Assembly: GCA_904399395.1 (NCBI GenBank)
Contig: CAJFPJ010000069.1
Span: 56,894 to 120,893 of the forward strand
Reading direction: 5' to 3'
Length of the DNA stretch: 64,000 nucleotides
Source: an uncultured Clostridia bacterium
GTDB lineage: Bacteria > Bacillota > Clostridia > Oscillospirales > Acutalibacteraceae
The first letter of the stretch is position 1. Every line of letters begins with the position of its first letter. The position numbers and the translations under genes are program-made. Below the pieces are notes generated by a model. That model ran no database searches. It worked only from the letters and a program-made list of their open reading frames with translations, and had not been told where the DNA came from. Below, one piece after another: positions 25,422-34,906 of the stretch.

Positions 25422-26942
25422 ATGAAGTTTGAAGGTGGATATTCGATCCGCCTAATTTCAGGAGTTTATTGGATTGGCAGGCGACAAAATTTGCAATCAA
25501 AACAGAAATCAGCGGTTCTTATTGATGGAAATCGCTCCACAGTAGCAACGGTGCTTCTGTTGGCATGGCCTATTTTCTTAGAGCAAATTCTCACCACTCT
25601 GGTTGGCTATGCGGACACCGCCATGGTTGGGGTATTGGGAGCAACGGCAACAGCGGCGGTTTCTATCAGCAACTCGGTTATCATGTTGGTAAACGGTTCC
25701 ATCATGGCTATGGGTGTAGGCATCACAGCCCTTGTTTCCCGCAGTATTGGCTCCAACGACGTGGATATCGCCAAAAAGCTGGTTCGTCACACCGTTTTGC
25801 TGTTGCTCTACATAGGTCTTCCCGTTGGAATCATCCTGGGCCTTCTGAGTCGTATGATTCCTTTGTGGATGGGTGCGGAACCCGATGTACTGGAGGCCGC
25901 AACCCAATATAATATGATCACAGCTTTTGGGCGGCCTTTTCAGATCGCTTCCATGCTGTTCTGCTCTGTTTACCGGGGCTGTGGGGATACCAAAACACCT
26001 CTTTGGATCAACAGCGGTGTCAATGTTCTCAACGTGATCGGGAACTTTTTCCTGATTTACCCCACGCGGCCGGTGAACATTCTGGGGCTTTCCTTTTCTA
26101 TGCCCGGCGCAGGCTGGGGCGTCAACGGCGCCGCGGCCGCCACAGCCTTTTCCATGGCGGTGGGCGGTGTTATCGCCGTAGCCCTTGTATTTTGCCGTGA
26201 ATCCCCCTTCCGCATCTCTTTGAAACAAAGCTATAAGGTGGACTGGCTTCTGACCCGGCAAATCTTCCGCATCAGTTTTCCGGCAATTATGGAGCGGCTT
26301 TGCATGTCCGGTGCACAGATTGTCATAACAGCCTCCATCGCCAGCCTGGGAACTATCACGGTAGCGGCAAACACCGTATATCTTACGGCCGAATCCATCG
26401 CTTATATGCCTGGCTTTGCCTTTGCCACTGCCGTCACCACTTTAGTAGGGCAAGCACTTGGGGCAGGAAAACCTAAGTTGGCTGAAAAATATGCATATAC
26501 CTGCCTGCTTTCCTCCATTCTTGTGATGGTGGTGGCAGGAGCCGGCCTCTTTTTCTTTGCCGGCCCTCTGGTCAGCATTTTCACACCGGATCAGCAGGTA
26601 ATAGCCCTTGCCTCCCAATGCCTGTGCATCGTGGCCTTTCTGGAGCCGCCCCAAAGCGGAGCCCAGGTGCTGGCCGGCGCTCTCCGCGGTGCAGGGGATA
26701 CAGTTTGGCCTATGATTATCACCATAGCAGGTATGTGGGGCATCCGTGCCATAGGGGCCGTAATCTGTATCCGCTTTTTGGGTATGGGGCTCCCTGCGGC
26801 CTGCACCTGCATGCTGATAGAAAGTTTTGTGCGCCTCGTGCTCTTCTGGCTTCGCTTCCGCACGGGGAAATGGAAGCACGCTATCCAAAGGATTGAAACC
26901 TCTGACACAAAAGAAGAGAAAACACCTTTGACAGAAACCTGA
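25422..26942 (+). CDS. MATE family efflux transporter
   Basis: A multidrug/cation antiporter of up to 506 residues with twelve hydrophobic segments from residue 40 on (TVLLLAWPIFLEQILTTLVGY), the GYADTAMVG loop after TM1 and ALGAGKP near residue 348, both typical of the NorM/DinF type. The start is uncertain: a TATGAT box at 25413 puts transcription start near this ATG, so translation may begin downstream, for example at the TTG at 25491, which still leaves the whole membrane domain. The last 40 residues are charged. Divergent from the S66 peptidase. Confidence 0.9.
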   Translation: MKFEGGYSIRLISGVYWIGRRQNLQSKQKSAVLIDGNRSTVATVLLLAWPIFLEQILTTLVGYADTAMVGVLGATATAAVSISNSVIMLVNGSIMAMGVGITALVSRSIGSNDVDIAKKLVRHTVLLLLYIGLPVGIILGLLSRMIPLWMGAEPDVLEAATQYNMITAFGRPFQIASMLFCSVYRGCGDTKTPLWINSGVNVLNVIGNFFLIYPTRPVNILGLSFSMPGAGWGVNGAAAATAFSMAVGGVIAVALVFCRESPFRISLKQSYKVDWLLTRQIFRISFPAIMERLCMSGAQIVITASIASLGTITVAANTVYLTAESIAYMPGFAFATAVTTLVGQALGAGKPKLAEKYAYTCLLSSILVMVVAGAGLFFFAGPLVSIFTPDQQVIALASQCLCIVAFLEPPQSGAQVLAGALRGAGDTVWPMIITIAGMWGIRAIGAVICIRFLGMGLPAACTCMLIESFVRLVLFWLRFRTGKWKHAIQRIETSDTKEEKTPLTET

Positions 26943-26962
26943 AAAGAGAAAGAATTCCTATG

Positions 26963-27006
26963 ACCCGGAGCGGCGGCAGAAATGCTATGCCGCTCCGGGT
27001 TTTTAT
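26963..27006 (+). terminator. Terminator after the MATE gene
   Basis: ACCCGGAGCGGC and GCCGCTCCGGGT form a 12-bp perfect stem, followed by TTTTATTTTTTT. Confidence 0.9.
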
Positions 27007-27116
27007 TTTTTTAGCCTTAGGGGAGGAGAAACACAGCTTTCCAATAGGAATCCTTAACCCCAGCGCGTTATGCCCACACATGCGCGTAATCCTACCTTTT
27101 TTGCTCGTATTTTCCA

Positions 27117-27145
27117 TTGCCGGGAATGCATTCAGAATGTATACT
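27117..27145 (+). promoter_or_regulatory. GH43 gene promoter
   Basis: TTGCCG (27117-27122), 17 bases, TATACT (27140-27145). Confidence 0.65.
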
Positions 27146-27234
27146 GCAAACAGAAGCTGCCGCAGACAGCAGGTCAAGGCACTCTTTTTCATCCGTAGTG
27201 CTGCTCTGTCTGCTGGTAAAAGGAGGAATAACCC

Positions 27235-28224
27235 ATGAAAACATATACAAATCCTGTGTTTGAAAATGCTCCTGACCCGTGGGTATATCGGCAGGGACCG
27301 GAGTGTTACTATTTTATCCGCACCACCGGCGTAAATCTGGAGCTAATGCGTTCCCGCACCTTGACGGGTATTGGAAACGAGGAGCGGAAAATTATCTGGG
27401 AAGCCCCCAAAGAGGGCTCCTGCTGTCACAATATCTGGGCGCCGGAACTCCATAGGATAGACGGCGTATGGTATATCTATTTCAGCGGGGACGATTACAA
27501 GGGAACCACCCCCGATGACTACGGGATCGGCCACACCACCCGCACCGGCCATGTGCTTGTCTGCCGGGATGCGGATCCCATGACCGGCGCCTGGGAACTG
27601 GCCGGAAAAGTCGGCTGCGACCCTGTGGGCATCGATGGGACCATAGTCCGGCAGGGAGAAAAGCTGTATTTTGTCTATGCCGCTTACGAAAATTTCCCCA
27701 CCACTGTCTCCAGCCTGTATATCTACGAAATGGAATCCCCTCTGCGGGTGAAGGGAAAGCCTGTCTGCATCGCCAGGGCAGAATACGATTGGGAAATAGC
27801 CTCTGAAGATCCCAGCTGGAAAATTCTAGAAGGACCTGCCGCTCTTTACAGAAACGGGAAGATCTTTCTGGCTTATTCCGCCAATACCTGCTGGACAGAT
27901 AACTATTGTCTGGGAATGCTCACCGCCGATGAGGATGCCGACCTGATGGATCCGAAAAGCTGGAAAAAATCCCCGGAACCCGTATTCCAGAAGTGCATGG
28001 AAAAGAAAGCCTACGGCCCAGGGCACAATAGCTTCACCCTTTCGCCGGACGGCACCGAGGATTATCTCGTCTACCACCTGATAACAGATCCTTTTACCGG
28101 AGAGGGAGGCCGGGCCAGGCACGCGTGTATTCAGAAATTCACCTGGCGTAAAGACGGCACCCCGGATTTTGGCAAGCCTGCCGCTCCGGGAGAAGAATTG
28201 CCTCTTCCCTCCGGTGAGAAATAA
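27235..28224 (+). CDS. GH43 glycoside hydrolase
   Basis: A 329-residue five-bladed propeller enzyme of GH43 (arabinosidase/xylosidase type). The catalytic base Asp is in NAPDPWVY near residue 13, WAPELHRIDGVWYIYFSG near 63 follows as usual, the pKa-tuning Asp is in GIDGTIV near 130, and the acid Glu in LEGPAALYRNGKIFL near 200. It is one domain, with no signal peptide, so it acts on imported oligosaccharides. AAAGGAGG precedes the ATG by 8 bases. Single-gene unit between two MATE genes. Confidence 0.93.
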   Translation: MKTYTNPVFENAPDPWVYRQGPECYYFIRTTGVNLELMRSRTLTGIGNEERKIIWEAPKEGSCCHNIWAPELHRIDGVWYIYFSGDDYKGTTPDDYGIGHTTRTGHVLVCRDADPMTGAWELAGKVGCDPVGIDGTIVRQGEKLYFVYAAYENFPTTVSSLYIYEMESPLRVKGKPVCIARAEYDWEIASEDPSWKILEGPAALYRNGKIFLAYSANTCWTDNYCLGMLTADEDADLMDPKSWKKSPEPVFQKCMEKKAYGPGHNSFTLSPDGTEDYLVYHLITDPFTGEGGRARHACIQKFTWRKDGTPDFGKPAAPGEELPLPSGEK

Positions 28225-28254
28225 TCTTATCTTGCCGTTTCGTCATATCTATCG

Positions 28255-28292
28255 GCCCTGCTCTGCTCAAAAAAGAGCAGGGCTCTTTTTTT
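28255..28292 (+). terminator. Terminator after GH43
   Basis: GCCCTGCTCT and AGAGCAGGGC with a 9-base loop, then TCTTTTTTTT. The next 290 bases up to the second MATE gene are AT-rich and show only a possible TATGAT box near 28458. Confidence 0.9.
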
Positions 28293-28588
28293 GTCTTGCT
28301 ATCTTGCCGGATACAGAATTCTTTGTATTTGCATAAAGCGCCTTGTGTATAAAAGGAGTGAGTACGTATGTGAAATTGCCAGCAGCACCTTTAAAGAATC
28401 AGTAAAATTTTCGGAAATTCTTCTAATGTCCTTATAGACAAAGGCTCCTGCTTGCAGTATGATAGAAAAGTCAGAGCAGCTTATTGATATCTTTACTGAT
28501 ATGTGCACTAATATGATTATAGTTATTTTCTCTTCCCCGCATATCCGGAGATATAGGCGGCAATTCTAAAAAGAAAGGCGGCAAAAGT

Positions 28589-30031
28589 ATGGAAAAGTCT
28601 GCTAAAAAAATGGGGCTTATCTCTCTGGCGATTCCTATCCTAGTGGAATCGGTGCTGCGTTCCTTTATGGGAACGATCAATATTTCCCTCTTAGGCAATT
28701 ATTCCGACAGCGCCGTGGCAGCTGTAGGCGTATCCAACCAGATTATGAATGTGGTTATCGTGGCTTTCAACGCCATTACAGCGGGCACGGCTGTTCTCAT
28801 CAACCAATACATAGGAGCAAAAAAAGAGCAGGAAGCCAATCAGATCGGCATGAACGCCATGACTGTCAGCTTCATGTTAGGGTGCGCCGTCACACTCTTC
28901 CTCACCACCTGCGCCATGCCTATTCTCCGTTCTCTTTCCCTGGAAGAGGCCCTTTTACCCGACGCTGCCGTCTACCTGCGGTGGATGGGAGGCTCCGCTG
29001 TGATGACAGCCGTTTCTTCCCTGATTTCGGTACTTTTCCGATGCCATGGGAATGCAAAGGTTCCCATGTTTGTGGTGATGATCGCCAACGTTATCAATGT
29101 AACCGGCACCTATCTGGTAGTGAACAGGCCCTTTGAAATTCCCCTTTATGGGGTATCCGGAGTTGCCGTAGTGCGCTTTTCCAGCGATACTTTCACACTT
29201 CTTGCGTTGGTTCTCCTTCTCATCCACGCCCGGTATGGCTATCAGCTGCGGGATCTGTTCCGCTTCAAACTGCTCTATATCAAGCGCATTCTGGGCATCG
29301 GCCTGATGACCAGTGCCGAGGGCATCTGCTACACCACCTCCCAGGTGGTGACCACCAGTTTTCTGACAGCTTACGGCATGGCGGCTCTTTCCACGAAAAC
29401 CTATGTGCAGAATATAGAATATTATGCCTACATCATGGGTTCCTCCCTGGGGCAGGCGGCCCAGATCCTTTCCGGCCATATGATGGGCGCGGGAGAGACG
29501 GAAAAAGCATACAAATATATAAACAAAATCTGGCGCTATGTGGTATCCTGCAATATTCTTTTTGGAACCCTGCTTTTTGTGTTTTCCGATCAGGTTATGG
29601 GGTTCTTCACCTCCAGTCAAGAGATTATCCAAATGGCCAAACCTCTGCTGGCCATTGATATCGCTATCCACATCGCCCGCTCCTTTAACCACACCCACAA
29701 TCAGGGCCTTCGGGCGGCTGGGTATGTCTTCTGGCCCATGATCATCGCCATCAGCTCCATATGGGTGCTGAATGTGGGCCTCAGTTATGTTTTCACCGTT
29801 CTATGCAAATGGGGCATCATCGGCATATGGCTCGGCGCAGCTTCCGATGAATGGTTCCGTGGGCTGTGCGTCATGACTCTGTGGCAAACAAAGAAATGGA
29901 AGGCCTCTGTCTCCAAAATCAGCCGGCCTGGAGGTTCAGGTGGAGCCTTTGGCGATCCAACTACTATGGAAAAAGAGAATTCTTCCGGCCAAATCGAGAA
30001 AGAGTCGGCAGCAGAAGCCGGTGAACAGTAA
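28589..30031 (+). CDS. MATE family efflux transporter (second copy)
   Basis: A 480-residue MATE exporter of a different branch from the one at 25422. Opening SLAIPILVESVLRSFMGTINISLLG, VNQ-type motif QYIGAKKEQEA near residue 75, and GHMMGAGETEKAYK near 295. Twelve predicted segments; the last 45 residues are a charged Ser/Glu-rich tail. AAGAAAGGCGG lies before the ATG. Stand-alone gene with its own terminator. Confidence 0.92.
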   Translation: MEKSAKKMGLISLAIPILVESVLRSFMGTINISLLGNYSDSAVAAVGVSNQIMNVVIVAFNAITAGTAVLINQYIGAKKEQEANQIGMNAMTVSFMLGCAVTLFLTTCAMPILRSLSLEEALLPDAAVYLRWMGGSAVMTAVSSLISVLFRCHGNAKVPMFVVMIANVINVTGTYLVVNRPFEIPLYGVSGVAVVRFSSDTFTLLALVLLLIHARYGYQLRDLFRFKLLYIKRILGIGLMTSAEGICYTTSQVVTTSFLTAYGMAALSTKTYVQNIEYYAYIMGSSLGQAAQILSGHMMGAGETEKAYKYINKIWRYVVSCNILFGTLLFVFSDQVMGFFTSSQEIIQMAKPLLAIDIAIHIARSFNHTHNQGLRAAGYVFWPMIIAISSIWVLNVGLSYVFTVLCKWGIIGIWLGAASDEWFRGLCVMTLWQTKKWKASVSKISRPGGSGGAFGDPTTMEKENSSGQIEKESAAEAGEQ

Positions 30032-30044
30032 CAATCCACATCAG

Positions 30045-30086
30045 AAAAGGAGAGGAGACAGCAGAAGCTGTTTCCTCTCCTTTTTT
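30045..30086 (+). terminator. Terminator after the second MATE gene
   Basis: AGGAGAGGAGACAGC and GCTGTTTCCTCTCCT form a 15-base stem with one mismatch and an AGAA loop, then six Ts. Confidence 0.9.
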
Positions 30087-30103
30087 ACAGAATATTATTC
30101 ATC

Positions 30104-31651
30104 TTACATCCGAATAAGCCGCACAGCCATATACTCCTTCCCGGGAAGGGGGATGCGGAATTTCCCGCTGTGCACGCCCGCGTCGGTAACGGTCATTCCC
30201 CAGGTGTCGATCACCTCTGCCCGGTAAGAAACACCCGGCTCCTTCCGGAATTCCCGGAACGATGGCCTTCCGAAGCCATAATAATGGATTTCATACCCAT
30301 CGCAGCCGGGAGTATCCGGCACGGCCACAGTTTCGTCGAAAGCTCCCTCGCCCCGGCGCAGCCCTATACCGGGGGTCTCGCAGAGAATGGAGTGCAAAAA
30401 GCGGATCCGGGCCGGGCTTTCCCCGTGAAGCTCGCCGCCATGACTCCACCAGAGGATGTCGTTCTCCGGATCCATAAAGGTCTCCCCATGACCGGCGTAG
30501 CCGCCCCGCAGGGAAGCTTCCCAGAAACGGCGCACCAGCTCCTCTCCGGAGATATTTCCCCAGCCCATGTCGATATTCCCCTCATAGGCGATCTCATCCC
30601 ACACAACGGGCTTCCCATAGCGGACACGGTAGTCGTCCGTATACTCCACATGGCGGTAAAGATCCTGCCGCTGCATGCTGCAGTGGGTGATCCAGGGCCG
30701 GGTGTAATCGTAAAATTCAATGCAGTTATGAATGGAACGCAAATGAGTGTAGGGATCCTTTTCACAGAGAATGGAGGCATACCGCTCCCAATCCTCCAGG
30801 CTCTTTTCCTTCAGCAGATCGTATTCGTTGGCAAGGCTCCACCATACGTTTCGATAGGCTGAAAGCCGGGCCACCACATAGTTCCAGTAGAGATCGTCCT
30901 CTTCCCGGCTCATGGCGGAAAAGCCCCACCGGTCATAGGGATGCATCACGATGATATCGGCCTCGATACCCAGATCCCGCAGCTCTCCCACCGCCTTTTC
31001 CACACGGCGGAAATGATCGGGCCTGAAGCGGTGAAAATCCCAGTGATTACCGGCAAAATCCACGCTGTAGGCAAAATTTTCCTCGGTTAGGCCGGAATTA
31101 TCCACCGGCGTTCCCTCGTAGGGGAAGGTCTCCGGATCCCGAAAATTATGGATATAATGCTTAGGGAAAATACAGAAGCGGATCTTATTGAAATACCCCT
31201 TCCGGAGCTCTTCTAGAGTCTTCTGATACACTGCATCCGGCTGGTGGCACCAGACATAGCAGGTGGTGCCCACGGAATAATAGGGCGTGCCGTCTTCATA
31301 GGCGAAATGGTGGCCGTTCACAACCCGGACGGGGCCGTGGTTGCCTTCCCCTGCAGGAAGGACGAAGAAATGCCCTTTCGTCTCGGCGCCGGGGAAATTT
31401 CCCTCCGTCTCATAGGTGTATTCTCCTTCAAAGGAAGGCATAAAGCGTATTTTATACACGCCCTCCCCATCGTAAAAACCATCGACCTTCACCCGTTCGT
31501 TCTTCCCCGTAAAGACGCCCTTTACAAAGCGCTCTGTAAAGGGGTTCCCATCTCTGGGGCCCTCTAAAGAAATTTCTACAAAATCCCATTTTTCCACCTG
31601 TGGGCGGCCGCTCTCCACGCCCGCCCCTTTTTTCGTTATATACAAAGCCAT
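30104..31651 (-). CDS. DUF5060/DUF4038/DUF5605 glycoside hydrolase-like protein
   Basis: A 515-residue intracellular protein. Residues 1-80 form a beta domain of the DUF5060 type (VEKWDFVEISLEG; IRFMPSFEGEYTYET). The TIM barrel follows (YYSVGTTCYVWCHQ, FNKIRFCIFPKHY, IIVMHPYDRWGF), with candidate catalytic Glu residues in WSLANEYD near residue 276 and VVWDEIAYEG near 347, and a C-terminal DUF5605-like beta domain. The barrel family includes apiosidases (GH140), but activity here is unproven. AGGAGG precedes the ATG; an in-frame extension to 31762 lacks a ribosome site. Downstream of a kinase and an isomerase gene, so probably it frees the sugar they use. Confidence 0.8.
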   Translation of the reverse strand: MALYITKKGAGVESGRPQVEKWDFVEISLEGPRDGNPFTERFVKGVFTGKNERVKVDGFYDGEGVYKIRFMPSFEGEYTYETEGNFPGAETKGHFFVLPAGEGNHGPVRVVNGHHFAYEDGTPYYSVGTTCYVWCHQPDAVYQKTLEELRKGYFNKIRFCIFPKHYIHNFRDPETFPYEGTPVDNSGLTEENFAYSVDFAGNHWDFHRFRPDHFRRVEKAVGELRDLGIEADIIVMHPYDRWGFSAMSREEDDLYWNYVVARLSAYRNVWWSLANEYDLLKEKSLEDWERYASILCEKDPYTHLRSIHNCIEFYDYTRPWITHCSMQRQDLYRHVEYTDDYRVRYGKPVVWDEIAYEGNIDMGWGNISGEELVRRFWEASLRGGYAGHGETFMDPENDILWWSHGGELHGESPARIRFLHSILCETPGIGLRRGEGAFDETVAVPDTPGCDGYEIHYYGFGRPSFREFRKEPGVSYRAEVIDTWGMTVTDAGVHSGKFRIPLPGKEYMAVRLIRM

Positions 31652-31809
31652 ACAAATCCTCCTGTCTTTTGATTCATCCAATCGGGAATTTTCTAAGCCG
31701 CTGCCCCGCTTTTCCCGGCTCCATGCCGCGCAAGCTTTCGCGGCTGCAGCTTCTACGGGCATCTGCCCGCCGCTCTGTGCTTTGGCTTTAGCAAAGCCCC
31801 TGCCTATCC

Positions 31810-33348
31810 TTATTCCCTGAGCAGCATTTCCACAGCCTGTTTCCAGCCCCGGCGTTTTTCCTCCCGACGGTCGGCCCCCATTTTAGGCCGGAAGCACTGC
31901 CGTTCCGTGCGGGAAAGGAGCTCCTCCTCATATACTCCCGCCGCTATACCCGCCATATAGGCGGCTCCCATTCCGGAAAGCTCCTCTAGGCTGGGGACGG
32001 CCACCGGAATTCCCAAAATGTCGCTTTGAAACTGCATCAGATATCCATCCCTTGTGGGGCCGCCGTCCACTCGAAGTTCGGAAACACGGATGCCGGATTC
32101 TTCCTCCATAAGAGCGAGAATATCCGCGATCTGGTAAGCCGTGCACTCCTCCGCTGCCTTTACGATCTCCGCCCGGCCTGTGGAGCGCGTCATGCCGCAG
32201 AGCACAGCCTTCGCGTCGCTTTTCCAGTAGGGAGCCCCCAATCCCGTAAAGGCGGGAACCAGATAGGCCGTATCCTCCGGGTCGGCGCTTTGGGCCACCT
32301 TTCCCGCCTCTTTTGGAGAGGAAAGGAGCCCCAGATCCTCCGTGATCCACTTCATCACAGAGCCTGTATAATTGATATTTCCTTCCAAAACGTATTCTGT
32401 GCGCCCCCTCCTGCCCCAGGCAAGGGAGGAAGCCAGGCCGTTTTCGCTTTTCACGGGCTCTTCCCCCACGTGCATCATCACAGAGGAGCCTGTTCCGTAG
32501 GTGGTCTTGATCATGCCGGGCTGCAGGCACCCCTGGCCGAATAGGGCCCCGTTGGAATCCCCCAAAACGCCCCGGATGGGGATGGGCCTGGGCAAAATGC
32601 CGTCGAGATCCGTTTCTCCGAAATATCCGTCGCTGGGCAGCACCTGGGGCAGCATAGCGAGGGCTATGCCGAACCACTGGCAGAGTTCCTCATCCCAGCA
32701 TTTTTCCCGGATGTTGAACAGCTGGGTGCGGGCTGCGTTGGAGCAGTCCGTGTAAAAGCTCTTTCCCCCGGTGAGCTTATAGACGAGCCAACTATCCATA
32801 GTGCCGGCGCGGAGCTTTTTTCCCCGCAGCTCCTGCGCTTCCGGTATGCCGGGGGTGTTTTGCAGAATCCAGGCGATCTTGGCGGCGGAAAAATAAGGCG
32901 AAAGGGGCAGGCCGCTTTTTTCCCGGATAGCTTCCGCCCTTCCCCCTTGCTCCAGCTCCCGGCAGACCCCCTCGCCCCTGGCGCAGTGCCAGACAACGGC
33001 GTCGGCAATGGGAAGGCCTGTTTCTCCATTCCACACCATGGCGGTCTCCCGCTGGTTGCTGATGCCAAGGGCGGCTATATCCCCCTTGGAGACGCCGGCC
33101 TTTTCCGTTTTTTCCAGCAAATCCTTCACAGCCAGAAGGGTGTTTTCCCATATTTCCATGGGGTCGTGGCTCACCCACCCGTTTTCAGAGATCTTCTGCC
33201 TGTGAGGCCGGTCGCACCGGCCCAGAAGCTCCCCATTCCCGCCGAAGAGAAGGGCCTTTGTTCCGGAGGTGCTCTGGTCTATGGCCAGCACCAGGGGGGC
33301 TTTGCCCCCATGGGCGGTTTCAGATGCTCCCGATGCATGTTGGCTCAT
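31810..33348 (-). CDS. FGGY-family sugar kinase (glycerol kinase-like)
   Basis: A 512-residue kinase. Nucleotide-binding marks are AIDQSTSGTKALLF near residue 23, GISNQRETAMVW near 92 and the GTGSSVMMHVGE phosphate loop near 280; VDGGPTRDGYLMQFQSDILG near 420 is the FGGY C-terminal signature and closely resembles glycerol kinase. The pocket motif NQRET is as in GlpK, but the locus has no glycerol transport or oxidation genes, so a sugar such as an L-sugar ketose is plausible. The chosen ATG has GGGAGG 8 bases upstream; an ATG at 33381 overlaps the isomerase stop (ATGA) with poor spacing. Confidence 0.85.
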   Translation of the reverse strand: MSQHASGASETAHGGKAPLVLAIDQSTSGTKALLFGGNGELLGRCDRPHRQKISENGWVSHDPMEIWENTLLAVKDLLEKTEKAGVSKGDIAALGISNQRETAMVWNGETGLPIADAVVWHCARGEGVCRELEQGGRAEAIREKSGLPLSPYFSAAKIAWILQNTPGIPEAQELRGKKLRAGTMDSWLVYKLTGGKSFYTDCSNAARTQLFNIREKCWDEELCQWFGIALAMLPQVLPSDGYFGETDLDGILPRPIPIRGVLGDSNGALFGQGCLQPGMIKTTYGTGSSVMMHVGEEPVKSENGLASSLAWGRRGRTEYVLEGNINYTGSVMKWITEDLGLLSSPKEAGKVAQSADPEDTAYLVPAFTGLGAPYWKSDAKAVLCGMTRSTGRAEIVKAAEECTAYQIADILALMEEESGIRVSELRVDGGPTRDGYLMQFQSDILGIPVAVPSLEELSGMGAAYMAGIAAGVYEEELLSRTERQCFRPKMGADRREEKRRGWKQAVEMLLRE

Positions 33349-33377
33349 GGTTACATTCCTCCCCGTTTCCATATGTG

Positions 33378-34784
33378 TCATTCTCCCCGCAGATACGCAC
33401 GGATCTCTTCCTCGTTATCGTCATAGAGATCCGGCTGCACCCCGATATACTTACACGCCTCATAGAGAACGGGCACCACATTCCTGTGAATTCCCACGCA
33501 ATGGTGGATATAGGGCCCCTCCACGATCTTAGCCTCCAGGCGCTTCCAGTTTTTCACCTCAATCCAGAGATAGGTTCCCTTGGTATATGGCCCTGGAATA
33601 CCCTTGGCGTTCCCCAGAAGCAGGCTGTATTGACCATTGTCCCCATCGAAGCGGCAGATGGTCAGCTCCCCGTGTTTGGCCTCCGCCTCCACAGCGCCGG
33701 GGTAATCAAAGGCCAGAGGGTACCCGATAGAGGGCTTTTCCCCCGCGCAGGAAATAGGCCAGGGGCCGCAGTGCTGCAGAAGTTCCCCGTTTTCGTTATC
33801 CGGGTGGCGCACTGTCCAATCCGCAAAGAAGGAAGGCGTTTCGTTCATGGCGGCAGCCTCCGCCAGAAGAGCTGTCACCGCCCCGTGGATATCCGTCTCG
33901 CATACCACGGGGATTCCCTCCTCGTTCATAAGGGAATTAGCGGCGCACGGCATGATCCCCAGCTCCCCCTGAAGAGCGTTCCAGCACTGGATAGCCACAG
34001 CCTTGCAGCCGTATTTTTGGGCCAGGCGCTTCATGGCCACTTTAAGGGCCGCTACATTTTCCAGCTCCGCATCTGTGATCCTTACGTCCATGGCCCGGCG
34101 GCAGTATTCCATGACCTGCTGAACTTCTTCCCCTTCTTCCTTTGCCTTTTTCACTTCTCCGGTCAGCTCCGGCATGGGAATGGGGGCAAGCTGGATATTG
34201 AATTTTTCCAAAAGCTCCCCTTCGTTGCACATGGTGGACCAGAAATCAAAGGGCCGGGGCGCGATCTGCAGAATACGAATGCCTCGGAAAACCCGCACTA
34301 CATTGCAAACGGCCAGGAAATCCCGCACGCCCCGCTCAAACTCCGGATCCGTCAGACGGCAGTTGGTCATGTATGTAAAGGGCACCTGGAAGCGCCGCAG
34401 CACCTTTCCTGTGGCGAAAAGGCCGCACTGGCTGTCTCTCAAACGGATTCCGTTCTCGTCGGGCCGCTCATCCCTGGGCCCCCAAAGCAAAACGGGAACA
34501 TGCAAAGCCTTTGCCAGCCGGGCGACCACATATTCTGTTCCAAAATTGCAATGAGGAACGAAAAGGCCGTTTACCCCTTCCTTTTGAAATTTGGCCAAGA
34601 TGGGGGCTACGTCCCCGTCGTCATACAAAAGCCCTTCGCTGTTGATGTCGTCGATGTCCACCAACTCCACACCCATCTGCAGGAGCTTATCCTTTGTGAG
34701 ACCCCGGTATTTAATTGCATCCGGAGCGCTGAAAATGCTGCGCCTGGTGGGGGCGTATCCCAGCTTGATTCTTGCGCCTTTCAT
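33378..34784 (-). CDS. L-fucose/L-arabinose isomerase-family protein
   Basis: A 468-residue protein of the fucose/arabinose isomerase superfamily. The N-terminal part has FVPHCNFGTEYVVARLAKAL near residue 77 and the middle AIQCWNALQGELGIMPCAANSLMNEEGIPVVCETDIHG near 260-300, the latter holding the metal-binding Glu/Asp of the active site. It would convert an aldose to a ketose in the cytoplasm; the sugar is unknown. It is followed by the kinase gene, the usual isomerase-kinase order. AGAGGGA lies before the ATG. Confidence 0.85.
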   Translation of the reverse strand: MKGARIKLGYAPTRRSIFSAPDAIKYRGLTKDKLLQMGVELVDIDDINSEGLLYDDGDVAPILAKFQKEGVNGLFVPHCNFGTEYVVARLAKALHVPVLLWGPRDERPDENGIRLRDSQCGLFATGKVLRRFQVPFTYMTNCRLTDPEFERGVRDFLAVCNVVRVFRGIRILQIAPRPFDFWSTMCNEGELLEKFNIQLAPIPMPELTGEVKKAKEEGEEVQQVMEYCRRAMDVRITDAELENVAALKVAMKRLAQKYGCKAVAIQCWNALQGELGIMPCAANSLMNEEGIPVVCETDIHGAVTALLAEAAAMNETPSFFADWTVRHPDNENGELLQHCGPWPISCAGEKPSIGYPLAFDYPGAVEAEAKHGELTICRFDGDNGQYSLLLGNAKGIPGPYTKGTYLWIEVKNWKRLEAKIVEGPYIHHCVGIHRNVVPVLYEACKYIGVQPDLYDDNEEEIRAYLRGE

Positions 34785-34906
34785 AGAAAATCCCTCTTTC
34801 TGTTTTTGTAGTTATATCTCGCAAATATGGACTACGCTTTGCGAGCCCTTACAGCGCGCAAAGCCGGAAACTATTCGTGTATTAACTGCCGAAGCGTTCT
34901 CATCCT

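Noticed and set aside
33258..34811. Long plus-strand frame (517 codons) opposite the isomerase gene
   Set aside because: The minus-strand gene has clear isomerase motifs; the plus frame is Cys/His/Pro-rich noise typical of GC-rich antisense.
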